64,000 nucleotides of DNA from Caenorhabditis remanei (GCF_010183535.1 NC_071333.1:16738587-16802586), one strand, 5' to 3'; numbered from the stretch's first letter, positions 34,913-46,998 are shown. Notes: a model not told the origin generated them from the letters alone. Numbers and translations: made by a program.

Positions 34913-36230
34913 ACTTTTCAAGTTTTTGGGATTTCGAATGTAATCGAATCATCTACAGTATGATGTCCAATCAAATTTGCAGGAAAATCGAATTTCCGAT
35001 CTCTGCGTTGACGTTTTCCAGAGTATTCGCAACATTTTTGCCGAACCCTCTCCAAAAATATCGCACATCAAGAAAATCTTATCCATGAAAGCAATCAACA
35101 AGATTTTCCACCGTCATAGAAGATTTGCAGTGACATTCATCTGATTCCACATGACAATTGTTATCCAGTCATTACCATTGTGTTCAAGATAATACCATTG
35201 TGTATATTATATTCAAGAAATATAAAAGATATCACATGCCTCCGTGTTAATAAGGTTAATGCAACGCTTAATACCATTTTTTTTCTCCGCCCTTGGTCTT
35301 CAATCTACAGTAGGAAAAAAGCCGGGAGCAGTTCATAGCTCAGCGCTAATCTTCATAGAAAAACGCTTCAAAACGTCCAGACAGGAGTGTGAAACTGAAT
35401 ATGTACACCTGACATCATCGAAATTCGAACACAATGATATTTGAGAATATGGGAATTAGGATTGAGTCAAAAGCTGGACTTTGAGCGCAACATGTACCCA
35501 TGATAAATTCAAGAAATTGAAACAATTAAAAAAATATAGTTCTCAATACTATCTCGATATCTTTTATGTGCCCTTCACCCCTTCATCAATTTTCACACAA
35601 TTTCAAAAAGATTTTCAGGATGACGCACGATTATTTATCGAAAATGCACACCCATTGTTTACTGATATCATCTAATTTAAAAGCTGTAAACTTTTGTTTC
35701 AGAATGAAAACCTAATTAAAAACGTTGGCGCAAACGACTTTCCCATTTCAAATCTTTTCAATGAAAATTAATTAAATTCTATATTGGTAACTTTTGACTT
35801 TAGGTCTCGATATCTTGAAACCAAAACCAGAAACATTTTACGACACTGATTTCCATTTCCAGTAAACAATGAAAGGAAGGCCTACAAACAATTGAATGTA
35901 TGCAAATGTTTAAAAATAGAACTACAGTATCCCTTGCCTAGAAATCCTGAATCCCCGTTCTCTGACGACTCAAAAGTGAACAATTTTTAGTAGTTCTTCA
36001 ATTCGCAACATTCAAAGAAACACTCAAAGTACCTCATATGGTCTTATATGGTGTGACGCCTTATACTATTTAAAGTTACATAAACTTTCCTTATCAATAT
36101 AATCGCCTAGGTGCAACTCAGCAGTTTCAGTTGAAACTTTGTACACGGAACATGCTACTCTGTAAAATATATTTAGTAAACAACATGAAACCAGCACTCA
36201 TCGCTTATCAGAGAAACGTTAACAATGTCT

Positions 36231-36390
36231 TATCAGGTAATGACAAATAAAAACGAATATTCAGATTTTTGAGTTCTATATATATTATCAGGTAATGACA
36301 AATAAAAACGAATATTCAGATTTTTGAGTTCTATATATATTATCAGGTAATGACAAATAAAAACGAATCTTCAGATTTTTAAGTTCTATG
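36231..36390 (+). repeat. 55-bp tandem repeat, three copies
   Basis: Copies start at 36231, 36286 and 36341 with TATCAGGTAATGACAAATAA. The first two are identical across the unit as far as I can read. The third has two substitutions near its end. No coding function is apparent. Confidence 0.92.
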
Positions 36391-36421
36391 AGATCCTAAA
36401 TTTTATTTTACATTTGCCGTT

Positions 36422-36569
36422 GGCTGACCGCTCACTCAAAGTTTGACCTGGGGACGAGGTGTGAATCTCATTGCGACTACCGTGCTTTTATAACTTTTTA
36501 TGGGTAAAGTACAGGAGACAGACGCCTTAAACCATATCCCCGGTCCGAAATTTGAGCGAGCGGTAAGCC
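36422..36569. mobile_element. short inverted-repeat element
   Basis: The left end GGCTGACCGCTCACTCAAA is matched inversely by TTTGAGCGAGCGGTAAGCC, and GACCTGGGGAC by CCCCGGTCC just inside. About 150 bp, non-coding, MITE-like. Confidence 0.65.
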
Positions 36570-37842
36570 ACCGGCGAATGGGTAATAAGTTAAGATCATA
36601 AGCAGATGATTCTTACCAGCCAGTCGAAAATGACCTGTTTACAGTATACTTCAATTTCTGAAGACCGTCAAATTTTCTAGAAAACTCGTACGGCCGCATT
36701 CGGATACAATTCAGACTTTTCTATTATTTCTTCGTCTGGTTTTCATATCAAAATATCTTAAAAATGCTCCACATTTTTCATTTCCCACTACACTATTCCT
36801 GAAATTCTTTCTAGTTTTAAGCCTAGCCAGTATTTACAAATCCGTTGCGTAATGCTGACGTCTTCAGAACGAAGTACATTTCGTGTTCTAAAAACGTGAA
36901 TATCACGGTTTTTCGTATGAAATTGTTCAGCGGAGCGTTCATTCGTTAAAATTATCAGTTCACCCAAGTGAGCAATTTTGTACGTGTGAGCTCTGACGGT
37001 TGATCATACGCTTTGGTTCATGATGACATCTTCTGGTTCCAATGGTATCAACTTGGGATACTGTATTAGCCCCGATTTTTGAAACTGGTTATAATAGTAT
37101 CCTTTCTACATTCAACCTTTCAAAACAATTACACCATTGAGAGAAACTGACCTACGTCCATTCAATTTCCTGTATTTGGCATTTACGCAACTTTATCTGA
37201 AAATCAAAAACAACGGAAATTGAGAATTTCCTGAGCAACCCATGACAACATGAAATGTCCAAAGTATTCGAAAGTCTTTGGTTTTGAAACGTCACTAGTG
37301 TGTTCTAGAGAGCAAGTCGAATTAAAGTATTCAAAGGATTCACTCTATTTTAGATTTAGTTTATCTGCCCACATTATCCATTCTGATGTGGATGTGTTAG
37401 GATTTAAAATAGAGCTACTTAAGAGATTTCAGAGTGTAAGAAAACTTCTTGAACGTGTTCTCAATCAGAACTAAGAGGTTTAGAATAGATAAATTCTCTA
37501 CGTTCTGATTCCAGATGAAATTTAATGTATTTGAGTGGGGATTGTTATTATTCAAACTGAAATATCTAATACTGACAGATCAACATGTGAATAAGACGGA
37601 TCGAAGCAAAAATAGCAATCTGGAAGACTTATTTGAGATATATGAAGTTTGGTACACTTCCGTGTTAAGAATGTGAAGAACAATATTTGTACTTGCTGAG
37701 TAATGTGTTTCCGTTTGGAAAAAAAGTCCGGGAGTATTGGATATCAGAAAAAGTTAATAATGTTTGAGATTTGTTTTCCCGACCTTTAGTTGTTTTCACT
37801 GTAGGTATGGTTTCTTTTGGGTTTTCCATCTAATCTATGACA

Positions 37843-38369
37843 AGTTCGGATTACTGTAGCTGCTCATTATCATACTTGTCAAATGAGGGGCCTGGCCCCG
37901 GGCCCGGCGCGGTCCTGCCCGGCCCTTGACTCTTTGGAGACGCGACTTTCAAAGATCTATAAATTTGGTCATAGGTACTTTCGTCTACGGAGAGTCCGTT
38001 TCTGCTTTCAAAACCCGCTAAATGTCTCTGTGAGCTAAGATAAGCGCTCTCAAACTTTCCAAATGGTTAAGCTTTTTCACGTGGAATTCCAAATTTGCAC
38101 CACTCGTACGACACGTGAGAACACCTTTACGTACACCATTTGCCGATTTGGAATTCTATGAGAAAAAACCTTATCATAACTCGGCTCACAAAGACAGTAA
38201 TCCGGTTTTGACTGCAGAAATGGATTTCACGTAGTCGAAAGTACCTATGACCTAATTTATAAATCATTCGAAATCCGGGTCTCCAAAGATTTCCTTTGTT
38301 AGTGGCTTGCGGGTGTGTCACAAATTTCGGAAATATGATGATAATGAGCAGCTACCGTTATCCAAATTT
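37843..38369. repeat. imperfect inverted repeat, about 530 bp
   Basis: GTAGCTGCTCATTATCATAC at the left is mirrored by ATGATAATGAGCAGCTAC at the right. GGTCATAGGTACTTTCG is mirrored by CGAAAGTACCTATGACC. The left arm also carries CATACTTGTCAAATG followed by a GC-rich stretch like that of the CGGGCC elements, so one element may be nested in or derived from the other. Confidence 0.7.
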
Positions 38370-38665
38370 GTGGTTCAGAAATCATGTTGTCAACCTGAAA
38401 GATACGTGATCTTCATCATTGTTTCACTGTTCCACATCACTGATATTCGAAATTCGCATATTATAGTTTTACTCATCTTCGATACATTTATTTTTGGACT
38501 CCTCAAGAAGCACCAAATATCAGTCTCCGCCCTATCCCTTGATTAGGCTAATCTGGAGAATCTTCAATCTCTCCTGAAAAACCATAATCTCTATAATCCC
38601 TTCATTCTATTCCTTCGCTCCTCCCATCTCTTCGCGCCTTGGCTCCAAGCCCCGCCTCTTCCATC

Positions 38666-38673
38666 TATAAAGG
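38666..38673 (+). promoter_or_regulatory. TATA box of the secreted protein gene
   Basis: TATAAAGG lies about 140 bp upstream of the start codon at 38815, within a C-rich stretch. It is a close match to the TATA consensus and fits a strongly expressed gene. Confidence 0.6.
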
Positions 38674-38814
38674 GGGAGGGCATTCAGTTGTTCAGTTGCC
38701 GAGTTCTCGTGAACTTCATTTCCTTTTTTTGCTCTCTCCCTCCCCTCCTCCTTTTTTTGACTTTTACCCGCCCTTCAAACTTTTCTTCTTCTTGTATTCA
38801 AAAAACAATTCCAG

Positions 38815-39322
38815 ATGTTCAAACTTGCGATTCTATCGGTCGCCATTGTGTCCGTCGCAGCCCACCTCCCGGCTCTGAACACCGTTCAGGATGCCCGTCT
38901 CCAGGCCAATAGCTTGTTGAGATGCTGGGAGCCAATGGACGAGAAGAACCCATCGGCCGGATACGCCTTGAGTGAGCCGCTCTACACACTGTGCTCATAC
39001 ATGCCAGATCCAAAGGAGTACGAGAAGTTCTACGTGAACGGTGTCGACGAGTCTTCCGACGACTACACCAACATCTACAAAATGTTCACTGATGTCGCTG
39101 AGCGTCACGCAGTTCTCAACGTCTGCCTTCAAGAGGTAATATAATAAGAACAAGATCACAACTTTAGAAACAATACTGTAATTTCAGGGATTCCAATTCC
39201 ACGCCGAAACCCACCCATCTCAAATCAGCTTGAGATGTCTCTGCAAGCGTGACGGATGCAATGTGCCAAAGCACCTTCTGACCTTCCTCGACTACAACAA
39301 GAAGATCATCCCCCAACATTAA
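38815..39322 (+). CDS. small secreted cysteine-containing protein
   Basis: Two exons (38815-39135 and 39188-39322) encode 151 aa. The first 17 or so residues (MFKLAILSVAIVSVAAH) form a signal peptide. The mature protein has six cysteines: one in LLRCWEP, one in YTLCSYMP, one in LNVCLQE and three in LRCLCKRDGCN, enough for three disulphides. Codon use is strongly C-ending and even, unlike neighbouring genes, which together with the TATA box suggests high expression. The product should be exported from an epithelial or gland cell (inference). I do not recognise the family. AATAAA follows near 39523. Confidence 0.85.
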
Positions 39323-39819
39323 TTGTGCTCTCGCTCCCAAACTACCCTGTTGAAAAAGAATGGCTTGAGGCTTACCACGTACACTTTGATTCCAAATAAT
39401 CTTTAACTTTGATCACTTTTACTTTGATGTTGTCAGAACCCCTCCCCTCCCGAGTACAACTGTCATTTTTCTTGTTTTCTATTATCTTTCTCTATCTTTC
39501 TTCGTAATTGGAAACAGTGAAATAAAGTTGACTCCTTGTTGAACAAAAAGTGTTTTTGTATGTGTTTGCTCTCAAACTTTCAGGAGGCTCGCGCCTTTGG
39601 CCCAAAAAGGCAACATAATTAGTTTAACTTCGAAGAACAACTAATTAGCGCCTAAGGAACTTGACGTCATGGGCGTCTAATGAGAAGCGTGCTAAAGAAA
39701 TGACTTGGGGATGTGCAGAGCATTGTTCTTGTTCTTTGAGAACTTCGGGAAAATTTGATTATTTCTTGCGGGGTGCACACGAGAACTACAAAACAAAACA
39801 AAATAGAAAAAAAGAAAGT
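39323..39819. other. 3' UTR and spacer
   Basis: It holds the 3' UTR of the secreted protein gene to about 39545; the rest shows nothing coding. A short frame at 39661-39861 runs antisense into the tRNA-Pro gene and is not a gene. Confidence 0.45.
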
Positions 39820-39891
39820 GGGCCGGACCGGGGATCGATCCCGGGACCTCTCGCACCCTAAGCGAGAATCATACCACTAGACCATCCGGCC
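39820..39891 (-). tRNA. tRNA-Pro (AGG)
   Basis: The minus strand is identical over 72 nt to the tRNA-Pro gene at 28975-29046, including anticodon loop TTAGGGT and the A-starting T-loop. Flanking sequences differ. Confidence 0.93.
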
Positions 39892-41107
39892 ACAAAAACA
39901 AATGATACCAGTGCCTTATATGTGAGAGGTAAACAACAAACAACCTGCAATACAAACAACATCATATCAGTTTCGATTACAGAGAGAACTGAAAGGATTA
40001 TTAAAAATTTCATTTTTTGTCACCTGAACCAATTTGAAATGAATTGTTCAGATTTCGTATGGAAAAACACAGAAAACTAGAAAAGTGGCAATCATGCAAT
40101 TAAAACCGTCATTTTTCATTATAATAAATTAGTACAACGTACTGATAACTACTGGAGCTGAGCCTAGATGATTGTGTCAATTAAACTCAATCATCAATGT
40201 TTCCAATCAACTTCTGGTCTTCAGAATATTGAGATTTTTTAATTTTTGAACATTGTATACTATAAATGTGTTATGTTGCTCCTTGTGAAGTTAGAACTTG
40301 ACTTTCTTCTTCAATTCTGCTCCAAAGCTTTCTTCTTCAATTCTGTTCCAAATTTGCTCAATCTTTAATTGGCATCTTTCTTATTAGGTTTCGAACTTAC
40401 TTGATGTCTAAATGTAAACTCTATTTCTTTTTCTTCCTACACAAGAAACTTTAATTTCTTCCTGTGGTCTAATCAATCATTTTATCCTTATCAATTCTAC
40501 AATTCCTATACCTTTTCCTCGTTCCTTTTTGTTTCTTCTTCCTAGAAAATGGACAAAAGCACAGACAATAGCTCTCTCGATCTCGTGCACTCTTTTATCA
40601 AAACTCTCGGACTCTCCTTTTTTCGTTTATGCATAAACCTAGAGTATGTCTGATCCCTCTTTTTTCTGTCCTATTTTAATTATTATAGTCATTTTTCGTG
40701 TGATTTTTGAAACGTTTTTTATACCTACTGATTTGTCTTGAAATTGCCGATCAGCCTGTTAAGTTCTAGGAAATTTTAACGGTTCAAATCCTTTTTTCAA
40801 GTCGTTTAGTGATTCTTCCGCTAATTTCTTTTTCACCTCCTTGCCCTTCCTTTTTTTCGCTAGAGATGAGCGCAGACAGTGAAACAGTTTCTGCGTCTCG
40901 TCGGTCACTACACTTTTTTCTACCGTATTGCGGAGAAAGAGTGTGAACACTAGTACAAGAAAACCACACATCACGTATCATAACAGTTTTTTTTGTAGAG
41001 TGCTACATTTAAGTCCTTCCCAGAATGTTGGGTTTTTTGCTTCTTATCCCAATTTTCTCAGATATTTTAGGCTTTCGATGCTTGCAAAAAATCCAATAGT
41101 TGTATTT
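39892..41107. other. intergenic; upstream region of the first RING-WWE gene
   Basis: No gene seen. From about 40540 the sequence is duplicated at 43336-43900, so this part is probably the promoter and 5' region that was copied with the gene. Confidence 0.5.
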
Positions 41108-41127
41108 CAGAAAACTGGTAACTCGTT

Positions 41128-42051
41128 ATGGACGCTGGGCCTAGAATTGAAGAAGTCTGTGCGGTGTGCCAGGATCAAAAGCTGCACCCAGTGACCATCA
41201 ATTGCGGCCATGTTTTTTGCTACAAATGCATCAAATCCCTGATTCACACTGAACAGGACAGGGGAATCGTGCACCCCAAGTGCCCGACTTGTCGTCGTGA
41301 TGTTAATGTGGATGTTCTTTGGGAGAAGCAGCAATACAACCTCAAGGCTCGTTTGCCAGATGGCTTCGGCCAAAACATAATAAGTGAGTTTTACTCCAAA
41401 CACAGAGAAAATATCGAATAATAGAAGTTTTTACCTGTTACATGAGTCTGCATGAAACATTTTCACAAGAAGCGATGAAGTTACTAATGGGTTTTGTTTC
41501 AGATGGGCAAGTCATCATTCCCGGACCCCAGAATGTGGTGAACATCCCAGCCATCCGAAGTGAGTCATCAAGTTAGCTGTATATAATCTACAGTCTATCC
41601 TTTCTGAAGCGTCAACATGAGTTTTCTCAATTTCAGGAGCTCAGGCGGCTTATGTGGAAGTTCCCGATGAAATACTTGCTGCTGCCAACCGTACGTTTAG
41701 TTAAAAACTTTCCCTGAATTGAAAAAAAAATGTTTTTTTACAGAAGCATTAAGGGCCAACAACAACGCAACCATCTTCTGGCTCTACGCCGGTAGTAGAG
41801 GTGGATGGTGGCGGTACGACGAAAGAGATGAAAGGGAGATAGAGGTGGCTTTCCAAGAAAGAAGGGCTCGTTTGAATTTGGATTTTTGTGGGAAGACGTA
41901 CGTTATCTCCCTCTCTACTATGATGCAATATGAGAGGGAGAATTCAAGGAAAGCGAGGATGATCAAAAGAGTGAACAAAACTGAATTTGATCAAATGGAC
42001 GTGAAAGGAATCGCCGGACTCTTGAACCCGAAAGTCTGGACAGTCGAATAA
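41128..42051 (+). CDS. RING-WWE E3 ubiquitin ligase (RNF146/Iduna-like)
   Basis: Four exons (41128-41383, 41503-41559, 41637-41690 and 41744-42051) join in phase to 224 aa, with a trans-splice-type acceptor 18 bases before the ATG. Residues 11-55 are a C3HC4 RING: CAVC, then CGH, CYKC and CPTC. After a linker of about 65 residues comes a WWE domain (about 125-200) with FWLYAG, GGWWRYDERDEREIE, YVISLSTMMQYER and RMIKR, closely matching the RNF146 pattern. RNF146 reads poly(ADP-ribose) on PARP or tankyrase substrates through WWE and ubiquitinates them through RING; the same activity is inferred here. The Tyr, Gln and Arg positions used for iso-ADP-ribose binding appear kept. A paralogue lies at 52704-53465. 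Confidence 0.9.
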
Positions 42052-43335
42052 GAAAACCCAGAAAACAGAAGTACGATGTTTCGAATAGGTAATCTGTTGT
42101 AAGAATTCTTGGATTCTCAGCACTTGAGTTACCAAGATTCTATCTTACTTCAGATATGTCTATTCAGATGCCTCTTGCTTTTCTTCTTCTGTTTTCTATC
42201 CACTCCACCTCTTCTTTATCTAACTATTCACTTAATCCCAACATCCCTTCTCATAAATTGTATCGTTGTGAGCAAACAAGAAGAAGGAGTATAAACTGAT
42301 CTAACTCTCAAGCAAAACACAGAAACATGTGTACTAAGAATGAAATTCTAATCAATATGAGATTAATCCATGAAATATACACCTTCTGCTTGTTCTCTAT
42401 TGCTGTCCGTCCCACTCACTTCTATATTTATCACTCAGAAATACAGAAATACCGCTGCCGTTGTTGTACTAGCGTCTAACCTCCATCTGTTCTTACACTC
42501 TTACACCCTCACAATTAGTTATCCACTGCCCATAAGTATCAATTGTACCTCCTCAAACAAGCTTTCACGTTCCCTTTATCTCTTTTCCTCTCCTCTTCGT
42601 TCGGGATAGCAACCAATATCTTGTCACAAAGCGTAAGCTCGTCGTTCGGGATTTCCTTACTACCAATTTTTGTGTAGTTCCAAACCAAAGCTCTCATTTC
42701 CCTCAACGTGTAATTTGTTTTGATCAAAGGTCAAATTCTGTCCCCCGTTTCTTTGACTGGTATCCTGTGAACACATTTTGTTTTGAACTCGCTCAGGCCG
42801 GCTTGATCCTTTCGTTGCCCTTAGCATAGTTGAGTTTTAAACAGATTTTCGAGATATTAGAAAATTGAAAAATTCGAATGCTCCCTTAGTTGTTTACCAA
42901 TCGATAGGATGCAGAGAATTTAAATAATTTTCTTTTTCGAAAAGACTTAAAATTCAACTTCATGTGATGACGGTAGGAATCGAACAGGTTGCTTACTGTT
43001 TTTTCTACATTTAATCAGTCCCCCCTCCCTAATCTTTATTTCTTATAGAATTCTCCTCTCTCCTCTCCTAACACAAAATAGCCTTATCTTTGAACACTAC
43101 ATATTCATCTCTGTGTCTTCATTCTTATTCTGTGCTCGTATATATCACGATGCTTTGACTGTAATGTGTGTTATTGTGTTTTCTGATATGATTGCTATTC
43201 TGTTCTTGATATCATAAAGCTTTGGGTTCTAAATACAGATTTTCTTGTAAAACGAAAGAATGAGTCATGAAACTCTATACTTTCATTATGTGTGTGCAAT
43301 CTTTGGTGAATGAGAAAATCGTTCGTTTTTGTTTC
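42052..43335. other. 3' flank of the RING-WWE gene
   Basis: No gene supported. The stretch 42603-42720 reappears at 44029-44140 and 43250-43320 reappears at about 44200-44270, so this flank belongs to the duplicated unit. Confidence 0.55.
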
Positions 43336-44150
43336 TTCTGTGCAGTGGATGGCCGAAAACACAGACCCACATTCTCTCCATTTCGTGTACTCTTTCAGTG
43401 ACACTCTCGGACTCTCTCCTTTCTGCTTGTGCCTAAGCTTCGAAAATGTCTGAGCCCTCTTTTTTCTGGCCTATTTCAATTATTTTTACCATTTATCGTC
43501 TGATTTTTATCAAATGTTTGATGTCTACTGATTTGTCCTGAAATTGTTGATCAGCCTGTAAATTTTAAGGAAAATTTAACGGTTCAATCCTGTTTTTCAA
43601 GTCATTATTGCTTCATCCGCTAACTTCTTTTTCCTCTCCTTGCTCTTCCTTTTTTTCGCTAGAGATGAGCGCAGACAGCGAAACAAATTCTGCGTCTCGT
43701 TGGTCACTACACTATCACCTATTGTGTTGTGACGCCAGGGTGTGAACATTAGTTCAGAACGCCACATTTGACGAACAATCACGTACCAGCGAACTGTTTC
43801 TCTGTCGGGTGCCACATTTCATTCACTCTTCTAAATTTCTGCGTTTTTCGCGTTTTACCGCATTTTTTCAAATATTTTCGGTTTTGAATGCTCGCAAAAA
43901 ATCCAGTATTTCAGGAAACTGGACACAAGTCGACTGGTTGCGAAGCCTTGAATTAGAGAAGTCTGCGTTTTGGATCAACAGGATCAAAAGCTTCACCCAG
44001 TGACCATCAATTGCAGCCACGTTTTTTGGGATAGCAACAGCTATTATGTCACAAAGCGTGAGCTTATTGCTCGGAATTTTCCTACTACGAAACTTTGAGT
44101 AGTTCTAAACCAAAGCTCTCCTATCCGCCTAACGTGTAATTTCACTTTTT
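43336..44150 (+). pseudogene. deletion-truncated duplicate of the RING-WWE gene
   Basis: It is a diverged copy of 40540-42720 in the same orientation. It keeps the upstream region, the acceptor region and about the first 30 codons up to GTGACCATCAATTGCAGCCA. At about 44029 it jumps to the equivalent of 42603 (GGGATAGCAAC), so some 1.38 kb holding most of the RING and all of the WWE is missing. The start codon region reads ACACAAGTCG instead of a clean ATG, and the first RING CxxC is changed. It is a pseudogene. Confidence 0.85.
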
Positions 44151-46990
44151 GTCAATCAACTTGAAATCTTGCTAATTTTGTGCAAGATTCTCTTGAAATG
44201 CAAAAGAATGAGTAATGAAACTCTATATTTATATTAAGTGTGTGCGATCTTTGGTATATGCGAAAATCGGATATGGCTCTATTCAATCTCTAAAAATAGC
44301 AGGATTAGAAAGACTGGAGGTCAAGCGGACCTCTTCGCGGAACTAAATTGATGCAGGAAAGCAGTGGATTGGAATGACACATGCAGAAAAGAAGAATAAT
44401 GAGAAGGCCAGAGATTAGTTGAGCTACTAGGTGTGGAGGTTATCTAAAATTCTAGGAAAAAAGGGACCCTGCTGAAAAAGAAACAATTACTGAGGGAGCT
44501 TTTTTAGGCATCAGTATTCAAAGTATGAGAAAACTATTTTTTATTTATTTATTATTTAAAATACGTACGTGAGAGTACGTGGAAACTTTTGCAGACGAAA
44601 TTAGGTGAATGGGGACGCAAACCAAGTCTTGGTTCAAAGAAGTGCGTTTAATTTCAGCTCAAAAAAGACAACTGTGGATAGCACACTCCGTCGAGCCTCA
44701 GCTAATAAGTTTTGTAGAATTAAGCAGGTTTTAATTTCAAAAACAGACCAAAAAATATTTCCTTGAAGAAAATCATGAGGCTGAACATAGTTCGTACCCG
44801 TTCTCACTGATGCTTGTTTTGATGTCTTTCCAAAAAAGTAGAGTTCGAGAAGACGAGTTGGGACGTTCCGGATGATCATAAAACCATTCTTACAACGGCT
44901 CGGCCCGGCTAGAAAATTGAACTAAATTTCGGAACGCAAATTTTAAATTTTTTAAATTTTGTTCCAAAACCGTCGAATTTTTACTATACTTCTGCATTCA
45001 GTCAAAAGCTAGTTATGCATCAAAAATTTTAATTTTTAATGAAAAAAATCGAAAAAATTCAAAAATATTGGTGCACAAATAGGTATCTTTTTTGAAGTCA
45101 GGCCTTCGGGCCGAGCCGAAAAATTGCAAGTGTGCATAAAACAGTTATAAATGAACCAATATTTTCGTAATTTCGGAAATCGCGTCCCCAGCTATATCTT
45201 CGAGCTCTGTGAAAGTTAGAATACTCTCCGATGAAAATTGACTGTTTTCCAAAATGATCGGAAAAAAGTGGAGCGCCCCGTTTCGAGCGCTACAAAAAAT
45301 ATCACATTTTCCAGTGGTAGTTCAACTTTGTCGAGCCGGAAATCCACAGCTCGATATAAGTATAAGGTTATAAAGGAACTGTCTATCTCGTTAATCGTCA
45401 TTTCGTTTTGAAGAGTCATTCGGTCAGCTCAACGGCTGGCATGCAACATATCTCGGACAAATTTTTGTCGTTATACATTAGGAGGGACCACACTTCTCGT
45501 AAACAAATAAATCCCACATGACCTGGTCCTCCATCCTTCTTTCTAGTCGTTCCTCAGGGAACAGGAGTGTTTCTAATGTGCCTTCTCACACAGTTACGGC
45601 ATGAAATTGACCAACCTGATGATTGAGTGAGTAACTCCCGAAGCATAGTAAGAAAGTGTTTAGTAGGACTGTTAAAAATCAAAATCTCTAGAAAATCACT
45701 AAAAATTGCAACATATAAACATCCTGTACATCGGCATTAAACTCTTCTCGTAAACAAATCTGCAATAAAAATGTGGTCTTCCTTTTTTAGCCTCTGCGAC
45801 CGTCCTCCACTCAGATTTTCTTACATTTTCTTCAGAAGTTCAGTTGGAGAAAATCAGATGAAATATGGTATCTGAGCTTTTTATAGCAGACTTCCGGCAG
45901 AGTAGTGACCAACCCTGGTAGTGAGCAACTGGAAAGCTTCAAAATGTTGTGTATCCCTAAAAGTTATGATGTTCAGATTAATACGTTTTACGATTTCATA
46001 CGGTAGAAACTGTTTCCAGGCACTTGCGACCATAAACTCGATACCCAATGATTTGTCTATGATATCTATTATCACATGTGGCCTAGGTCTTCGATAAAAA
46101 TCCATAAGGATTGTTTAGGTAGCAATTACAATAGTTCTCCAGCAAACCCCCTGTACGTCATTGCTGTTATACACTAGATACGTCCACTCTCCCCATAAAC
46201 ATCGTACTCAACACTCCGGCCCTTCTTCTCGCATCGTTTTCTTCAGCGGGTGGGGAGAATCCATACCTGCGTAAGCAATACCGTATCCAATACTCAGGCT
46301 ATTCTACTCACTTCCCACTCGGTTTTCTCACAAAAACCTAATGACACCAAAACGGTTTTTTGCTTGCTCATTCATAAATGCTATATTTCGCAAGATAGTC
46401 TGCGACTGTTTTCTGACAATCAATCAAACAACAAATGCTCGCTTCATCGTGATTGTGAATTACGTGATTGTATATTAATATTTACTATTTTTTGATAAAA
46501 ATTGATAAGGAATGTTCAGATGGCAGCGGAAATAGACCTTTTACAAACGCCTTGCAATAATTTTACATGAGACATGTCCTCTCTACCAGTAAATGTTGTA
46601 CTCAACAATCCCTCACATCAGTTTATTTCGCATTCTCAAACGGGAGAATCGACTCCTGCGTAAACAACAGCGTAATTTCTCACCCTGTTCTTTCGGTGCA
46701 AGGAAGGCATTCGCCTGCGCATCTTATTGCATTCCTCTCTATTTTCTTGCTAACTGTGTGCGATTTTCTTGTAAAAAATAAGAAAACAGTAGACTGTGAC
46801 TGGACAAACGGGTCATTTTGGGACATAACTAGATGACAAAACAATACACAGTAGTTCATCCGCCAGTGCAATACACAGTAGTTCATCCGCCAATAATTCC
46901 TTCTCCCTCCGAGAACGCCGTCTCCGTCCGTCGTCCTATATTGATTTTTTCAAATATTCCCTACTGTGCTAAAATATTATTGTCTGAGCC
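44150..46990. other. intergenic with degenerate direct repeats
   Basis: No gene supported. A CGGGCC-family element lies at 44896-45133. Between about 45700 and 46800 there are diverged direct repeats of roughly 400 bp: GATAAAAATNNATAAGGA recurs near 46094 and 46494, and a GGGGAGAATC...CCTGCGTAA-like stretch near 46247 and 46640. Confidence 0.4.
44896..45133. mobile_element. MITE-like element, CGGGCC family
   Basis: The left shoulder ACGGCTCGGCCCGGCTAG is mirrored by CTTCGGGCCGAGCCG on the right. The core is A/T-rich with AAAAATTTTAATTTTT-type runs, and the right end has TTTTTGAAGTCAGGCCTT as in the copy at 15837-16086. Confidence 0.6.
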
Positions 46991-46995
46991 ATTGT

Positions 46996-46998
<3 letters not shown>

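Larger units (their letters stand above)
34913..38660. other. intergenic region with several repeats
   Basis: No gene supported. Contains a 55-bp tandem repeat (36231-36390), a short terminal-inverted-repeat element (36422-36569) and a larger inverted repeat (37843-38369). The right end is the promoter of the secreted protein gene. Confidence 0.45.

Noticed and set aside
42963..43000. tRNA B-box-like sequence (minus strand of GGTAGGAATCGAAC)
   Set aside because: No matching A box, acceptor stem or anticodon arm.
45881..46105. 74-codon frame starting MDFYRRPRPH on the minus strand
   Set aside because: Lies within degenerate repeats and has no splice signal or recognised motif.
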